Translations under genes and position numbers: made by a program | Notes under the pieces: generated by a model | What the model saw: the letters and a program-made list of their open reading frames with translations, nothing else | Database searches by the model: none | Told to the model about the DNA's origin: nothing | DNA from: Chitinophagaceae bacterium | GTDB taxonomy: Bacteria > Bacteroidota > Bacteroidia > Cytophagales > Cytophagaceae | Reading direction: 5' to 3' | NCBI GenBank assembly: GCA_028288365.1 | Contig: JAQBNU010000074.1 | Span: 1 to 34,820 of the forward strand | Length of the DNA: 34,820 bases | Shown: positions 1 to 8,982 of the stretch, in pieces | Numbering within the stretch: the first letter of the stretch is position 1 | Layout: every line of letters begins with the position of its first letter

Positions 1-3000
1 TTGATATCACACTGTTTTGATTCGCTCTGTTGAAAAGCTTGAGACGCAGCTTGCCATCTTGTGTCAGGAAGTATTCCAATGTCCATTCACCGATCACGTT
101 GGAGTTGGAATTGGATGTACTTGTACCACCCGCTGGTTTATTCTGACTGCCTGCCACAAGCCCATCCATAGACACTCTGAGCCTTCCGTCGAGAAGGGTA
201 TAAGAGAAACGCATGTTGAAGTTATTACCTCCTCCTGTAGCTTGCGACAGTTGTGTGAGATCTACCTGTATCTGTAGGTTTGGATCCACCTGCGATAGCC
301 ACATGCTCAATTGATTGGAGAGGAGCTCATTGAGGTTTTGTGTGGCTCCTCCTACACCGGAAAATTCATTGGGAGGAGAAAGCTGACGGAACAACAACAA
401 AGAAAATACTTGTCGGTTCAATTCACTGGGATTAACCTGTATGAGGTTTTCAAAGGCGGTTACATAACTGCTCAACGAAGATGGATATTTATTGGGAATG
501 TGTATGCCCAATTCTACTTCCGGATGCAACAGTTGACCGATCAGTTTCATGTCAAGGTCTACCGGTGTTCTTCGTTTAGCATCTGCAGAATTTTTAATCA
601 GGGTATCTGTGCCTGTAATGATAGGAGCAAGTGGTACGTACTGCTGATACGTCGCATCAATGTTCAGCGTTCCGTCATAGGGACTTCCTGTCCAGCTGAT
701 TCTACTGCCGTTCACAATTTTAAATTCTTTGTTGATGATATTGGCCAGAGTGAAATTATAAGATCCTTTTTCAATGATGTAATTTCCATACATAGAAAAA
801 TCTCCTCTTGTATCCACATTGAATTTCAATGATCCTCTTCCATAACTCTTAATGATATCACCGGCTTGTTTGTCAAAAATAATTTCAGAATAAGTACCGG
901 GTTCTATCTCTATGTTCAAATCCATTAAGATACCGGTCAGATTAATTTTACGTGCTGCGAGCGTATCTTTTACCTCGCGTTTGACAAACGTGATGTAGTC
1001 TTTTTCTTCCACGTCTTCATAGCTATTCATCGGAATGTAGATCTTGCTGGAGCGTAGCATGGTAGCGTCTGCCGTGATTTTGATGTCACTTTGAGATCCT
1101 AGAAATTCCCAGTTACCGGTTCCAAATGCTCTGCCGTAAAAAATAGAATTGTCTTTTTCATTGGTATTCAAAACCAGAAAATTTTTCATTTCACCTTTTA
1201 AGTTGAAGACAAAGTTTTGAAACAAGTCGTGGTAAATACCGCCGTTCAATACACAGGTTTCTCCAAACTGATCCTTCAGGTTTACATTTTTAAAACCGAT
1301 GAGGTTGTCGTTGAATATGATTTTATCGTTCAGTGAATACGTGGTACCAAGGTATGGGATTTTGAATTTTCCTTTTTCTACCACCGTTTCTCCTGTGATG
1401 TTCGGATCATGGTAAGGACCGGTGATCTTTACGATCCCACTGGCTTCTCCTTCTATGTTTTCCAATATGCCTTCCAACAATGGATTTAAAAAAGTCAGGT
1501 CTGTTTTCGTTAGATCAATTTTTAAATCGATGTCGTTGTCCGTTTCGCTATCGGATGTATTGAGCAAACCGGTAATAGTAGCAATCGTACTGTAGTCTTT
1601 GTATAAATCAAAATCTACTTCTATTTTTTTCTTCTCCAGGTTGTAAAAGGAATTACCTTCCATATCTCCAACAGCGACGCTGTCGATTTCCAGATCGTAT
1701 ACTTCTATGTCGCTATAGAAATTAGGCGTGTCCAGGAGGTTGCTGAGTACAATGTCTCCATTGATGAGTCCGTTGATGGGAATGGTGGTGACGAATGTCA
1801 AAAATGTATTGATGTTAAAATTATTGATGTTGATGTTGAGTCGTTGGTCTTTGTTTTCACTGATCCAGCCTTCCATGTTTAAGTGCTGATTCAGGTATTG
1901 TAAGTTGATATCAGAAAGTTGAATGGCCCCGTCTTTAAGGATGCTGACTTTTCCTTTGGAATTAATGTCCCATTGTTCATTACCAATTTTTATGTAAGAA
2001 TTTTCAGAAGTAATTTCTGTTTTATCTTTCATGAAAAACGCTTTGTTGTTCATGACGATCTTATTATTCATTCCATCTTGTTCAATGGATGAGCGAACAA
2101 AGAGTGAATCGTTGTTGGTGTTTCCTTTGATGGATAAGTTTTTAGTAGGTACCATCCCCTTTAATTTCTGACTAGCTGAAGTCAGTTCGTAGGTAGTACT
2201 CAGTGTCTCTTTGTAAGGATGTTTGGAAACAGAACCGGTTACGTTATTGCCCCTGAATTCATAGTTTCGCAAGAAAAGGGTATCGGATAAAAAGTTCAGT
2301 GATAAGTTGGTGTTCTCTTCTGTCGCGCTGTACTTGCCTTGTATAGAAGAGTTAGGCGACATGAAGGTTCCTGGCATATAGATATCAAAAAATTGGTTCA
2401 GGTCTTTGATGTCAAAGTGGAAATCGGCTTCCTGTGCTTTACCAATGCTCTTTTTATTGGCATAATACTGCAACATTTCATTTTGATCGTTGTTCACTTT
2501 GAGCAGCGCTTCGTAGCCCAAGCTCACAAGAGATTGTTCTAAACCAATGAAATCAAAATCTCCTTTGATGGTTCCGTCAATGAGATCGGATTCGAGTGTG
2601 AAAATTCGTTTGTTATCGTCTTGCTTGCTGACTTCGGCATGGATGCTGTCAATGAATACTTCTTTGTTGTTCGGATAAAGCAAATAGGTTTCTCCGGTAA
2701 ACAAATTCCCTTCCAATTCGTTGATGTTGAGTACACGGGCATTGAGGAAGGCACTCGTTCTAAGCGAAGGAAATTTGGAGGCGGAGCCAAGGTTCATGTT
2801 GTAGAGGTTGGCTTTGTCGCAAATCAATTTGAAGTCAAAGATTTTCCAGTCTTCACGAAAATCGACGGTACCATCCAGTGAAGCGATCAGGTTAGAATCT
2901 TTAATAGAAACATAGCCATTAAACAACCGGTTACTGAGATCCGCCTTGGTGGTGATGTTTTGATAATTGTAACCGGCATATACAAAGGAACTCACGAAGG

Positions 3001-4423
3001 CATCAATGTTTACAGAAGCATTTTCTATATTCTTACCTTCACCGATGATTTCTCCTTTGATGGAAATACTTTCTGCTGCAGGATGTCCGATCAATTCACC
3101 TATTTTAAAATTGTAGGTTTCCAGTGTACCGGAAAGTTTGATGTTAGAATTCTTCTCTCCCTCTTCTGGACGGTTAAGGAAAAGATCGGCATTGATCTTC
3201 CCGAGGCCCGTATAATAGGTACCCTGCGTAGTAAAGTCATGAAAGAAGCCTACAAATTTACCTCGGCCTTCGAAGTACTTTAATTTTAGAATGTCTCCGT
3301 ATATATCTTGTTCAACGTATTGTTGAAGGTCAGGAATATCAATCAGCACGGCTTTGGCAGAACAATCTAAAAACAAGTCATCGATAGACGGAAGGTTTTT
3401 CAGGTTGATGTTTCCACGGAAGAATGATTTTTTTCCAAAACACACTTCCATGTTTTTCCCTTTCAGACGATTGATCTTGCCACTGATGTCGCCGGTAATG
3501 ATGTAATCATCGTGGTAGCTGTATAAGGTAGGTGAGAAGATCGCAAGGTCCCGTACCTTCAGGTGACAGTTGTCCAGTGAACCTTTCATCTCTACCTGTG
3601 TATTGAACTCTGTCAACACGGCAATGGAATCATAAGCAAAATGTGCATCGGCATTGATCGTGGAATTGCCAATGTGAGCATACGCATGTTCGAAATGCAT
3701 ACCGGTTTCATGAAACCTGAAAAAAGTATTGAGTTCTTTGATGTGTATCTTCGAACGAAATTCTACCGCACGCAGTTTGTGTGTAGTCAGTTGAATGGTA
3801 TCCGAACGGATTTCAAATTGTTCCACATAAGAATACACGCTGTCAAAACCAAAATGGTTTTCATCAAAGCCTGGTTTGAAGACCTGTTCCGTTTGATCGA
3901 TGTAACGAAACGACATGTTCTTCAGTTTGGCATAAGGGATGGCAAATACAAAAGGAGCACTGGTGGAAGTATCTGAAGGATTTCCAAATTTGGTTTGCAG
4001 TGTAGTGACAAATTCATTGATGTTGACGGTGCTGTCTTTTTTCAATACAAAAAGATTAACCCCTCCGTCTCTCACTACACAATCTTCAATTTGAAAGGTG
4101 CCGCGGATGAGTTTGGAAAAACTAAAGTCAATGATGCCTTCGCCTAAAAAGATCATGTCGTTTTGTTCACGGTCTTTCAACACCACGCCCTGAAGAATGA
4201 TGTGATCGTACCAGTCTATTTCCACGTTTCCTATGGCGACAGGATATCCGATGAGATTGGATGTAAAGGAAGCGGCTTCCTGGGTAACGTAATTTTTCAC
4301 CGAAGGAATGCGCAACAACAGTACCGCTAAAATAGGGAAGAGCAGGATCATGACGATGAGGCCCGCTGCTATTTTAGCGATGATTTTTAAAAATCTGTTT
4401 ATTTGAGCTAACTTTGGATTCAA
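1..4423 (-). CDS. tamB: TamB-like translocation/assembly module protein (AsmA superfamily), 3' end off window
   Basis: About 1,474 codons are open in one minus-strand frame with no stop; the frame was checked at about 70, 1450, 2470, 3250 and at the start. The C-terminal end continues beyond base 1. The N-terminus has a basic stretch then one hydrophobic anchor (about residues 12-37, including AAGLIVMILLFPILAVLLL), followed by a very long beta-rich region of repeated short strands typical of AsmA/TamB proteins. The last 400 residues resemble the DUF490/TamB C-terminal domain (ITGETVVEKGKFKIPYLG, then GEWTLEYFLTQDGKLRLKLF). Family role: inner-membrane-anchored periplasmic bridge helping outer-membrane protein insertion or lipid transport. 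An in-frame TGA lies two codons before the TTG at 4421-4423, so TTG is the only start that keeps the whole anchor; the next ATG (about 4350) would cut into it. Family is firm; exact start is inferred. Confidence 0.9.
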   Translation of the reverse strand, partial: MNPKLAQINRFLKIIAKIAAGLIVMILLFPILAVLLLRIPSVKNYVTQEAASFTSNLIGYPVAIGNVEIDWYDHIILQGVVLKDREQNDMIFLGEGIIDFSFSKLIRGTFQIEDCVVRDGGVNLFVLKKDSTVNINEFVTTLQTKFGNPSDTSTSAPFVFAIPYAKLKNMSFRYIDQTEQVFKPGFDENHFGFDSVYSYVEQFEIRSDTIQLTTHKLRAVEFRSKIHIKELNTFFRFHETGMHFEHAYAHIGNSTINADAHFAYDSIAVLTEFNTQVEMKGSLDNCHLKVRDLAIFSPTLYSYHDDYIITGDISGKINRLKGKNMEVCFGKKSFFRGNINLKNLPSIDDLFLDCSAKAVLIDIPDLQQYVEQDIYGDILKLKYFEGRGKFVGFFHDFTTQGTYYTGLGKINADLFLNRPEEGEKNSNIKLSGTLETYNFKIGELIGHPAAESISIKGEIIGEGKNIENASVNIDAFVSSFVYAGYNYQNITTKADLSNRLFNGYVSIKDSNLIASLDGTVDFREDWKIFDFKLICDKANLYNMNLGSASKFPSLRTSAFLNARVLNINELEGNLFTGETYLLYPNNKEVFIDSIHAEVSKQDDNKRIFTLESDLIDGTIKGDFDFIGLEQSLVSLGYEALLKVNNDQNEMLQYYANKKSIGKAQEADFHFDIKDLNQFFDIYMPGTFMSPNSSIQGKYSATEENTNLSLNFLSDTLFLRNYEFRGNNVTGSVSKHPYKETLSTTYELTSASQKLKGMVPTKNLSIKGNTNNDSLFVRSSIEQDGMNNKIVMNNKAFFMKDKTEITSENSYIKIGNEQWDINSKGKVSILKDGAIQLSDINLQYLNQHLNMEGWISENKDQRLNININNFNINTFLTFVTTIPINGLINGDIVLSNLLDTPNFYSDIEVYDLEIDSVAVGDMEGNSFYNLEKKKIEVDFDLYKDYSTIATITGLLNTSDSETDNDIDLKIDLTKTDLTFLNPLLEGILENIEGEASGIVKITGPYHDPNITGETVVEKGKFKIPYLGTTYSLNDKIIFNDNLIGFKNVNLKDQFGETCVLNGGIYHDLFQNFVFNLKGEMKNFLVLNTNEKDNSIFYGRAFGTGNWEFLGSQSDIKITADATMLRSSKIYIPMNSYEDVEEKDYITFVKREVKDTLAARKINLTGILMDLNIEIEPGTYSEIIFDKQAGDIIKSYGRGSLKFNVDTRGDFSMYGNYIIEKGSYNFTLANIINKEFKIVNGSRISWTGSPYDGTLNIDATYQQYVPLAPIITGTDTLIKNSADAKRRTPVDLDMKLIGQLLHPEVELGIHIPNKYPSSLSSYVTAFENLIQVNPSELNRQVFSLLLFRQLSPPNEFSGVGGATQNLNELLSNQLSMWLSQVDPNLQIQVDLTQLSQATGGGNNFNMRFSYTLLDGRLRVSMDGLVAGSQNKPAGGTSTSNSNSNVIGEWTLEYFLTQDGKLRLKLFNRANQNSVIS
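4409..4416 (+). promoter_or_regulatory. Putative Bacteroidota -7 box for tsaD
   Basis: TAACTTTG matches the Bacteroidota sigma-A -7 consensus TAnnTTTG exactly and ends 7 bases before the tsaD ATG. A transcript starting at the usual distance would have almost no 5' leader. I see no good TTTG at -33. It lies inside the first codons of tamB on the other strand. Confidence 0.45.
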
Positions 4424-5431
4424 ATGTCAGATATTACGTTATTAGCGATCGAGTCTTCCTGTGATGAAACATCCGCTGCTGTTATTCAGAACGGTATTAT
4501 TTTGTCCAATATTGTTGCAGGACAGGAAGTACACAGCAAGTACGGTGGCATCGTTCCTGAGCTGGCATCACGTGCACATCAGCAACACATTGTACCTGTT
4601 GTACATGAAGCACTCGCTCAGGCAAAGATAGTAAAAAAACAGTTGAATGCAGTTGCTTTTACAGGTGGTCCGGGATTACTTGGATCGTTGTTGGTCGGAG
4701 TGAGTTATGCCAAGGCATTTGCAAAAGGATTAGGTGTGCCGATCATTCGTGTCAACCACATGCAGGCACACATCCTGGCGCACTTCATCGATGATCCCAA
4801 GCCGGCTTTCCCTTTCCTTTGCCTTACCGTTAGCGGCGGACATACGCAGATTGTGTTGGTAAAAGGATACCTGGAGATGCAAGTGATCGGAGAAACACAG
4901 GATGATGCAGTAGGAGAGGCGTTTGATAAAGCGGCTAAGATGCTTGGCTTGCCTTATCCGGGTGGTCCTTTGATTGACCGCTATGCAGCGCAGGGTAATC
5001 CATTGGCCTTTGAGTTTCCTAATATCGATACACCAGGATTGACCTATTCGTTCAGTGGAATCAAGACGGCTTTCCTTTATTTCATACAAAAACAAATGAA
5101 GCTCAATCCGGATTTTGTAAAAGAACATTTACCAGATCTTTGTGCGTCTATTCAACATACACTGATCCGGATATTATTTACTAAATTACGCAGAGCCATA
5201 CGAGAAACGGGAGTGCATCGCATTGCCATTGCAGGTGGAGTGTCGGCCAACAAAGGCTTGCGACAAACCTTAGCAGAAGAAGCGGCTCAACACGGTTGGG
5301 AAGTATTTATTCCTTCTTTTGAATATTGTACCGACAACGCAGCGATGATTGCCATGGCTGGGCATTACATGTATGAAAAAGGATTGTTTGAAGACTGGAG
5401 TTTCAGTCCCGAACCACGATTGCAACTATGA
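4424..5431 (+). CDS. tsaD: tRNA N6-adenosine threonylcarbamoyltransferase TsaD
   Basis: TsaD (Gcp/YgjD/Kae1 family) transfers threonylcarbamoyl from TC-AMP to A37 of ANN-decoding tRNAs, together with TsaB, TsaE and TsaC. The 335-residue length is normal. The N-terminus LLAIESSCDETSAAVI is the family signature; the metal-binding pair is H112 and H116 in NHMQAHILAH; SGGHTQIVLV and the late CTDNAAMIAMAG motif complete the ASKHA active site. The ATG at 4424 puts the signature at its usual place. It overlaps smpB by ATGA, so the two are translationally coupled. TsaB and TsaE are not in this window. Confidence 0.97.
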   Translation: MSDITLLAIESSCDETSAAVIQNGIILSNIVAGQEVHSKYGGIVPELASRAHQQHIVPVVHEALAQAKIVKKQLNAVAFTGGPGLLGSLLVGVSYAKAFAKGLGVPIIRVNHMQAHILAHFIDDPKPAFPFLCLTVSGGHTQIVLVKGYLEMQVIGETQDDAVGEAFDKAAKMLGLPYPGGPLIDRYAAQGNPLAFEFPNIDTPGLTYSFSGIKTAFLYFIQKQMKLNPDFVKEHLPDLCASIQHTLIRILFTKLRRAIRETGVHRIAIAGGVSANKGLRQTLAEEAAQHGWEVFIPSFEYCTDNAAMIAMAGHYMYEKGLFEDWSFSPEPRLQL

Positions 5432-5889
5432 GTAAGTTAGACATCGCCAAAAACGTAAACATTCGCAACAAGAAAGCGTCCTTTGAGTATGCTTTCCTGG
5501 AAACATATGTCGCCGGTATGGTATTGAAGGGTACGGAAATAAAGGCGATTCGCATGGCCAAGGTGCAGATGGGAGATGCTTATTGTTTTTTCGATAAAGG
5601 AGAATTGTACATCACACATTTGCACATTTCAGAATACGAAAAAGGAAGTATTTACAATCACGAGCCAGGAAGATTAAGAAAACTATTGCTTAAAAAGCGT
5701 GAGTTGAGTAAATTGGAAGCTAAGCTTACCGATAAAGGATTGACGATTATTCCAGTGAGGCTTTTTGTAAGTGACAGAGGCTTCGCCAAGCTGGAGATCG
5801 CTCTGGCAAAGGGAAAGAAATTATACGACAAACGGGAAGGCATTAAAGATAAAGACGTTAAAAGAGAGCTTGCTCGTATCATCCGATAG
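5428..5889 (+). CDS. smpB: SsrA-binding protein SmpB
   Basis: SmpB binds tmRNA and delivers it to stalled ribosomes for trans-translation. At 153 residues it has normal length, with an N-terminal NRKA-like stretch (NIRNKKASFEYAFLETYVAG), the core KGTEIKAIR and HISEYEKGS, then the basic C-terminal tail (KGKKLYDKREGIKDKDVKRE) that mimics the anticodon stem in the decoding centre. The start overlaps the tsaD stop by 4 bases and the next gene begins 3 bases after the stop, so this is the middle gene of a three-gene operon. The tmRNA gene ssrA is not seen here. Confidence 0.97.
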   Translation: MSKLDIAKNVNIRNKKASFEYAFLETYVAGMVLKGTEIKAIRMAKVQMGDAYCFFDKGELYITHLHISEYEKGSIYNHEPGRLRKLLLKKRELSKLEAKLTDKGLTIIPVRLFVSDRGFAKLEIALAKGKKLYDKREGIKDKDVKRELARIIR

Positions 5890-5892
5890 ATT

Positions 5893-6678
5893 ATGACTAA
5901 AGTGGAATATGGTGTTTGTCATTTGAGTGTTGTTCCAGTTAGAAAAGAACCTGAACATGTATCGGAAATTGTTACCCAGCTTATCTTTGGTGACTTCATA
6001 CAAGTTCTGGACACTTGGGAAAACAGCAAGTGGAAGAAAATCAGGTGCGCTTTTGATGGCTACGAAGGCTGGATCGATAGCCGCCAGTTTGTGAACGTAG
6101 AGAAACATACTTACGATCGCGCCTCTTCACAGGTCATGCCTTATTGCTCTTCTTTCTTCGGTCTCATCAAAAGTGAAACGATGGTGTATCCTGTGTTTAT
6201 GGGAAGTCGACTGCCTTTTCTGCGCAACAACATCATTGAACTAGGCGATCAGTATTATATTTTCGAAGGAGAATATGCCTTGCCGATGCCTTATGATCCG
6301 ATCAAAATGGAAGTGGCTGCTCGCATGTACCTGCAAACGCCTTACCTCTGGGGAGGCAAATCACATTTTGGAATCGATTGTTCTGGTTTTGTACAACAGA
6401 TTTTCCGTAATTTTTACATCAACCTTCCCCGGGATGCCTGGCAACAGGAATTGGTTGGCGAACCTGTGCCTTTCGGTTTTCACGGTACAGGCGATCTTGC
6501 CTTTTTTAGCAATACAGCAGGAAAAGTCACTCACGTCGGTATTGTGTTGGCCGGTGATACCATCATTCATGCTTCCGGTTATGTCAGAATAGACAACCTC
6601 ACGCAGGAAGGAATCATCGTTGCCCCGACCGGCGAAAATACACATCGCCTGACCAGCATAAAACGCCTGGTCCGTTAG
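5893..6678 (+). CDS. NlpC/P60-family cysteine peptidase with N-terminal SH3-like domain
   Basis: A 261-residue protein. Residues about 5-70 form a bacterial SH3 domain (ending GYEGWIDSRQFVN), a less clear second SH3-like part spans 75-130, and the NlpC/P60 domain covers 135-261. The catalytic Cys is C163 in IDCSGFVQQIF, the His is H214 in THVGIVL, and H226 in IIHASG is the third polar residue, so the enzyme looks intact. The family cleaves gamma-D-Glu-diamino acid bonds in peptidoglycan peptides. No signal peptide is visible, so either export is non-classical or it acts on recycled muropeptides in the cytoplasm, as proposed for dipeptidyl-peptidase VI types. It starts 3 bases after smpB. Confidence 0.9.
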   Translation: MTKVEYGVCHLSVVPVRKEPEHVSEIVTQLIFGDFIQVLDTWENSKWKKIRCAFDGYEGWIDSRQFVNVEKHTYDRASSQVMPYCSSFFGLIKSETMVYPVFMGSRLPFLRNNIIELGDQYYIFEGEYALPMPYDPIKMEVAARMYLQTPYLWGGKSHFGIDCSGFVQQIFRNFYINLPRDAWQQELVGEPVPFGFHGTGDLAFFSNTAGKVTHVGIVLAGDTIIHASGYVRIDNLTQEGIIVAPTGENTHRLTSIKRLVR

Positions 6679-6697
6679 TAAAATCAATCTTTTTCCG

Positions 6698-6705
6698 TAA
6701 CTTTG
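6698..6705 (+). promoter_or_regulatory. Putative -7 box and start of the rpsA leader
   Basis: TAACTTTG followed by C is a perfect TAnnTTTGY match, identical in core to the box before tsaD. Transcription from it would give rpsA a leader of about 105 bases (to 6815), long for this compact region and a possible site for S1 autocontrol. No clear TTTG at -33. Confidence 0.5.
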
Positions 6706-6815
6706 CAGTCCCTTCAAAATGAGGGGTGCTTGGTGTTTTCGCACGGAGTATTTCTACACTAAATTCATGTACTGTTTGTCCTGGGTGCATGATGATTGAA
6801 TAGGACGAATAATTT

Positions 6816-8606
6816 ATGGCAGAACCAAAAGAATTTAACTGGGAAGCATTTGAAACCAAAGGCTTCGGAAGTGGTTACACAAAATCTGAGATCGCAGAAA
6901 TGGAGAAGGTTTACGAATCTACTCTGTCTGAAGTTGAAGAAAAACAAGTATTGAATGGTGTAGTGGTGGGTATCACTGACAAAGACGTCATCATCAACGT
7001 TGGATTTAAATCTGATGGATTGGTTTCTTTGTCTGAATTCCGTGATGTAGAAAACTTAAAAGTTGGACAGGAATTCGAAGTGTATGTAGAGAATAGAGAA
7101 GATGCCTCTGGTCAATTGGTGCTTTCTCGTCGCAAGGCAAAGATCGTTAAAGCATGGGAGAATATCCAAGGTGCTTTGGACAAAGATCTAGTATTGGAAG
7201 CATTAGTGAAGAGACGTACAAAAGGTGGTTTGATCGTAGATTTGTATGGTGTAGAAGCTTTCTTACCAGGATCTCAAATCGATGTAAAGCCTATCCGTGA
7301 CTTCGATGTGTTTGTAGGTAAGAAGATGGAAGTGAAAGTGGTGAAAATCAACTACACAAACGATAACGTAGTCGTGTCTCACAAAGTATTGATTGAAAAA
7401 GACATCGAAAAACAAAAAGCCGAAATTCTAAACAACTTAGAAAAAGGTCAAGTGTTGGAAGGCGTGATCAAAAACATGACCAACTTCGGTGTATTCATCG
7501 ATCTTGGAGGTGTAGACGGTCTATTGCACATTACGGATATTTCTTGGGGACGTATCAGTCATCCGCAAGAAGTGCTTAAACTGGATGATAAAGTTCAGGT
7601 GGTGGTATTGGATTTTGATGATGAGAAAAAACGTATCTCTTTAGGTATGAAACAACTTACTTCTCATCCTTGGGATTCATTGTCTACCGACCTACAAGTT
7701 GGTTCTAAAGTAAAAGGCAAGATCGTAAACGTAGCAGACTACGGTGCATTCCTTGAACTTCTTCCAGGAGTTGAAGGCTTGATCCACGTATCTGAAATGT
7801 CTTGGTCTCAGCACTTGAGAAACCCTCAGGACTTCATCTCTGTAGGTGATGAATTAGAAGCAGTGGTATTGACATTGGATCGTGAAGAGCGTAAAATGTC
7901 TCTTGGTATCAAACAATTGACAGAAGATCCTTGGACGAAGCAAGATGTATTGGTGAAGTATGGTGTAGAAACGAAACACAAAGGTGTGGTTCGTAACTTG
8001 ACTAATTTTGGTCTATTCATCGAACTAGAAGAAGGTATTGACGGATTGGTACACGTATCTGATTTGTCTTGGACGAAGAAAGTGAAACACCCTTCTGAGT
8101 TCATCAAAGTTGGAGAGCAATTGGATGTAGTCGTATTGGAATTGGATGTTGAAAACAGAAGATTGGCTTTAGGTCACAAACAATTGGAAGAAAATCCTTG
8201 GAACACATTCGAAACGATCTTCAGCCCAGGTTCTGTGCACCGTTGCACCATCCTTTCTAAAAACGACAAAGGCGCTGTATTAGAGCTTCCATACGGACTA
8301 GAAGGATTTGCGGTAACGAAACACTTGGTGAAACAAGACGGTACAATAGCTGAAGCTGGCGAAGCGTTAGATTTCAAAGTGGTTGAATTCCACAAAGAAG
8401 AAAAAAGAATCATCTTGTCTCATACAAAAACATTCTCTGAAGTAGAAGAGGATGCTGCAGTTGCAGGTGCTGACAAGAAGAAGAAAGTTCCTGCTGCTAA
8501 AGGCGCGAAAGCTGCTCCTGCTGCTAAAGATGTTGAGAAATCAACACTTGGTGACATCGAAGCACTTTCTAACCTGAAAGAGCAAATGGACGGAGACAAG
8601 AAGTAG
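6816..8606 (+). CDS. rpsA: 30S ribosomal protein S1
   Basis: S1 binds mRNA on the 30S platform and helps initiation on structured or SD-poor messages, which matters in this phylum. It has 596 residues and six S1/OB repeats at about 42-108, 122-190, 210-280, 296-368, 382-455 and 470-540. Repeats 3 to 5 are the most canonical, each with the pattern GVF/GLF-IDL...GLLHITDISW and closing SLGMKQL or similar. The first two are more degenerate, as usual. A low-complexity Ala/Lys tail (ADKKKKVPAAKGAKAAPAAK) follows, common in Bacteroidota S1. The ATG at 6816 fits the conserved N-terminus. A strong intrinsic terminator follows within 20 bases. Confidence 0.97.
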   Translation: MAEPKEFNWEAFETKGFGSGYTKSEIAEMEKVYESTLSEVEEKQVLNGVVVGITDKDVIINVGFKSDGLVSLSEFRDVENLKVGQEFEVYVENREDASGQLVLSRRKAKIVKAWENIQGALDKDLVLEALVKRRTKGGLIVDLYGVEAFLPGSQIDVKPIRDFDVFVGKKMEVKVVKINYTNDNVVVSHKVLIEKDIEKQKAEILNNLEKGQVLEGVIKNMTNFGVFIDLGGVDGLLHITDISWGRISHPQEVLKLDDKVQVVVLDFDDEKKRISLGMKQLTSHPWDSLSTDLQVGSKVKGKIVNVADYGAFLELLPGVEGLIHVSEMSWSQHLRNPQDFISVGDELEAVVLTLDREERKMSLGIKQLTEDPWTKQDVLVKYGVETKHKGVVRNLTNFGLFIELEEGIDGLVHVSDLSWTKKVKHPSEFIKVGEQLDVVVLELDVENRRLALGHKQLEENPWNTFETIFSPGSVHRCTILSKNDKGAVLELPYGLEGFAVTKHLVKQDGTIAEAGEALDFKVVEFHKEEKRIILSHTKTFSEVEEDAAVAGADKKKKVPAAKGAKAAPAAKDVEKSTLGDIEALSNLKEQMDGDKK

Positions 8607-8624
8607 TCTTCACCTTCATATGAT

Positions 8625-8657
8625 AAAAAGAGCCCTGAATTTCAGGGCTCTTTTTTT
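8625..8657 (+). terminator. Intrinsic terminator of rpsA
   Basis: A near-perfect hairpin, AAAAAGAGCCCTGAA paired with TTCAGGGCTCTTTTT, followed by a run of T. It begins 18 bases after the rpsA stop. The A-run on the 5' side makes it usable in both directions. Confidence 0.9.
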
Positions 8658-8670
8658 GTTACAACCAACA

Positions 8671-8735
8671 AGGGAGCGAGGAGGTACGAGGTACGATCAA
8701 TATTGGTCGTACCTCGTACCTCCTCGCTCGTCCCT
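8671..8735. repeat. Long intergenic palindrome, GACGAGCGAGG family, copy 1
   Basis: The arms at 8671-8696 and 8707-8735 are complementary apart from a 3-base indel near the outer end. Within each arm the word GTACGAG or GAGCGAG recurs. The same words build the palindrome at 16667-16730, and a half-copy lies at 24300-24319. It sits between the rpsA terminator and tRNA-Cys, has no coding potential and no T-run, so it is not a standard terminator. Confidence 0.8.
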
Positions 8736-8796
8736 TCTTTACTATTTTTATCCAAAACGTTTTAACTAATCAGCTAAATGGTTACTTTTACATTAT

Positions 8797-8867
8797 GGTC
8801 CTGTGGCCGAGTGGCTAGGCTCAGCTCTGCAAAAGCTGCTACACCAGTTCGAATCTGGTCGGGACCT
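8797..8867 (+). tRNA. tRNA-Cys (GCA)
   Basis: A full cloverleaf can be drawn. The acceptor GGTCCTG (8797-8803) pairs with CGGGACC (8860-8866) with one T-G wobble; the D stem is GCC/GGC; the anticodon stem CAGCT/AGCTG encloses loop CTGCAAA with anticodon GCA at 8829-8831; the T arm is ACCAG-TTCGAAT-CTGGT. The discriminator base is T73 (U), the main CysRS identity element. The 3' CCA is not encoded. A dedicated terminator hairpin starts 10 bases downstream. Confidence 0.93.
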
Positions 8868-8876
8868 CATAGCAGT

Positions 8877-8942
8877 AGCGAGTGTGAAGTGCGAGTGAAG
8901 AGGGATTGCCTCTCTGGGCTCACGCTTCACACTCGCTTTTTT
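8877..8942 (+). terminator. Terminator of tRNA-Cys, long hairpin
   Basis: AGCGAGTGTGAAG at 8877-8889 pairs with CTTCACACTCGCT at 8925-8937 and is followed by a T-run. The stem continues imperfectly inward (GCGAGTG with CGCTCAC-like bases, and AGAGG with CCTCT). The arm repeats its own word (GCGAGTG twice), as in the other palindromes of this window. Confidence 0.8.
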
Positions 8943-8982
8943 ATAGCAGGAATTGTGGATTAGTAAAAACTGAATACATAGC

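Noticed and set aside
17..3976. Several plus-strand ORFs of 67-173 codons in the first 4 kb, and a minus-strand ORF at 2539-2790 in another frame
   Set aside because: All are shadows of the continuous tamB reading frame on minus; their products look random and have no domain pattern.
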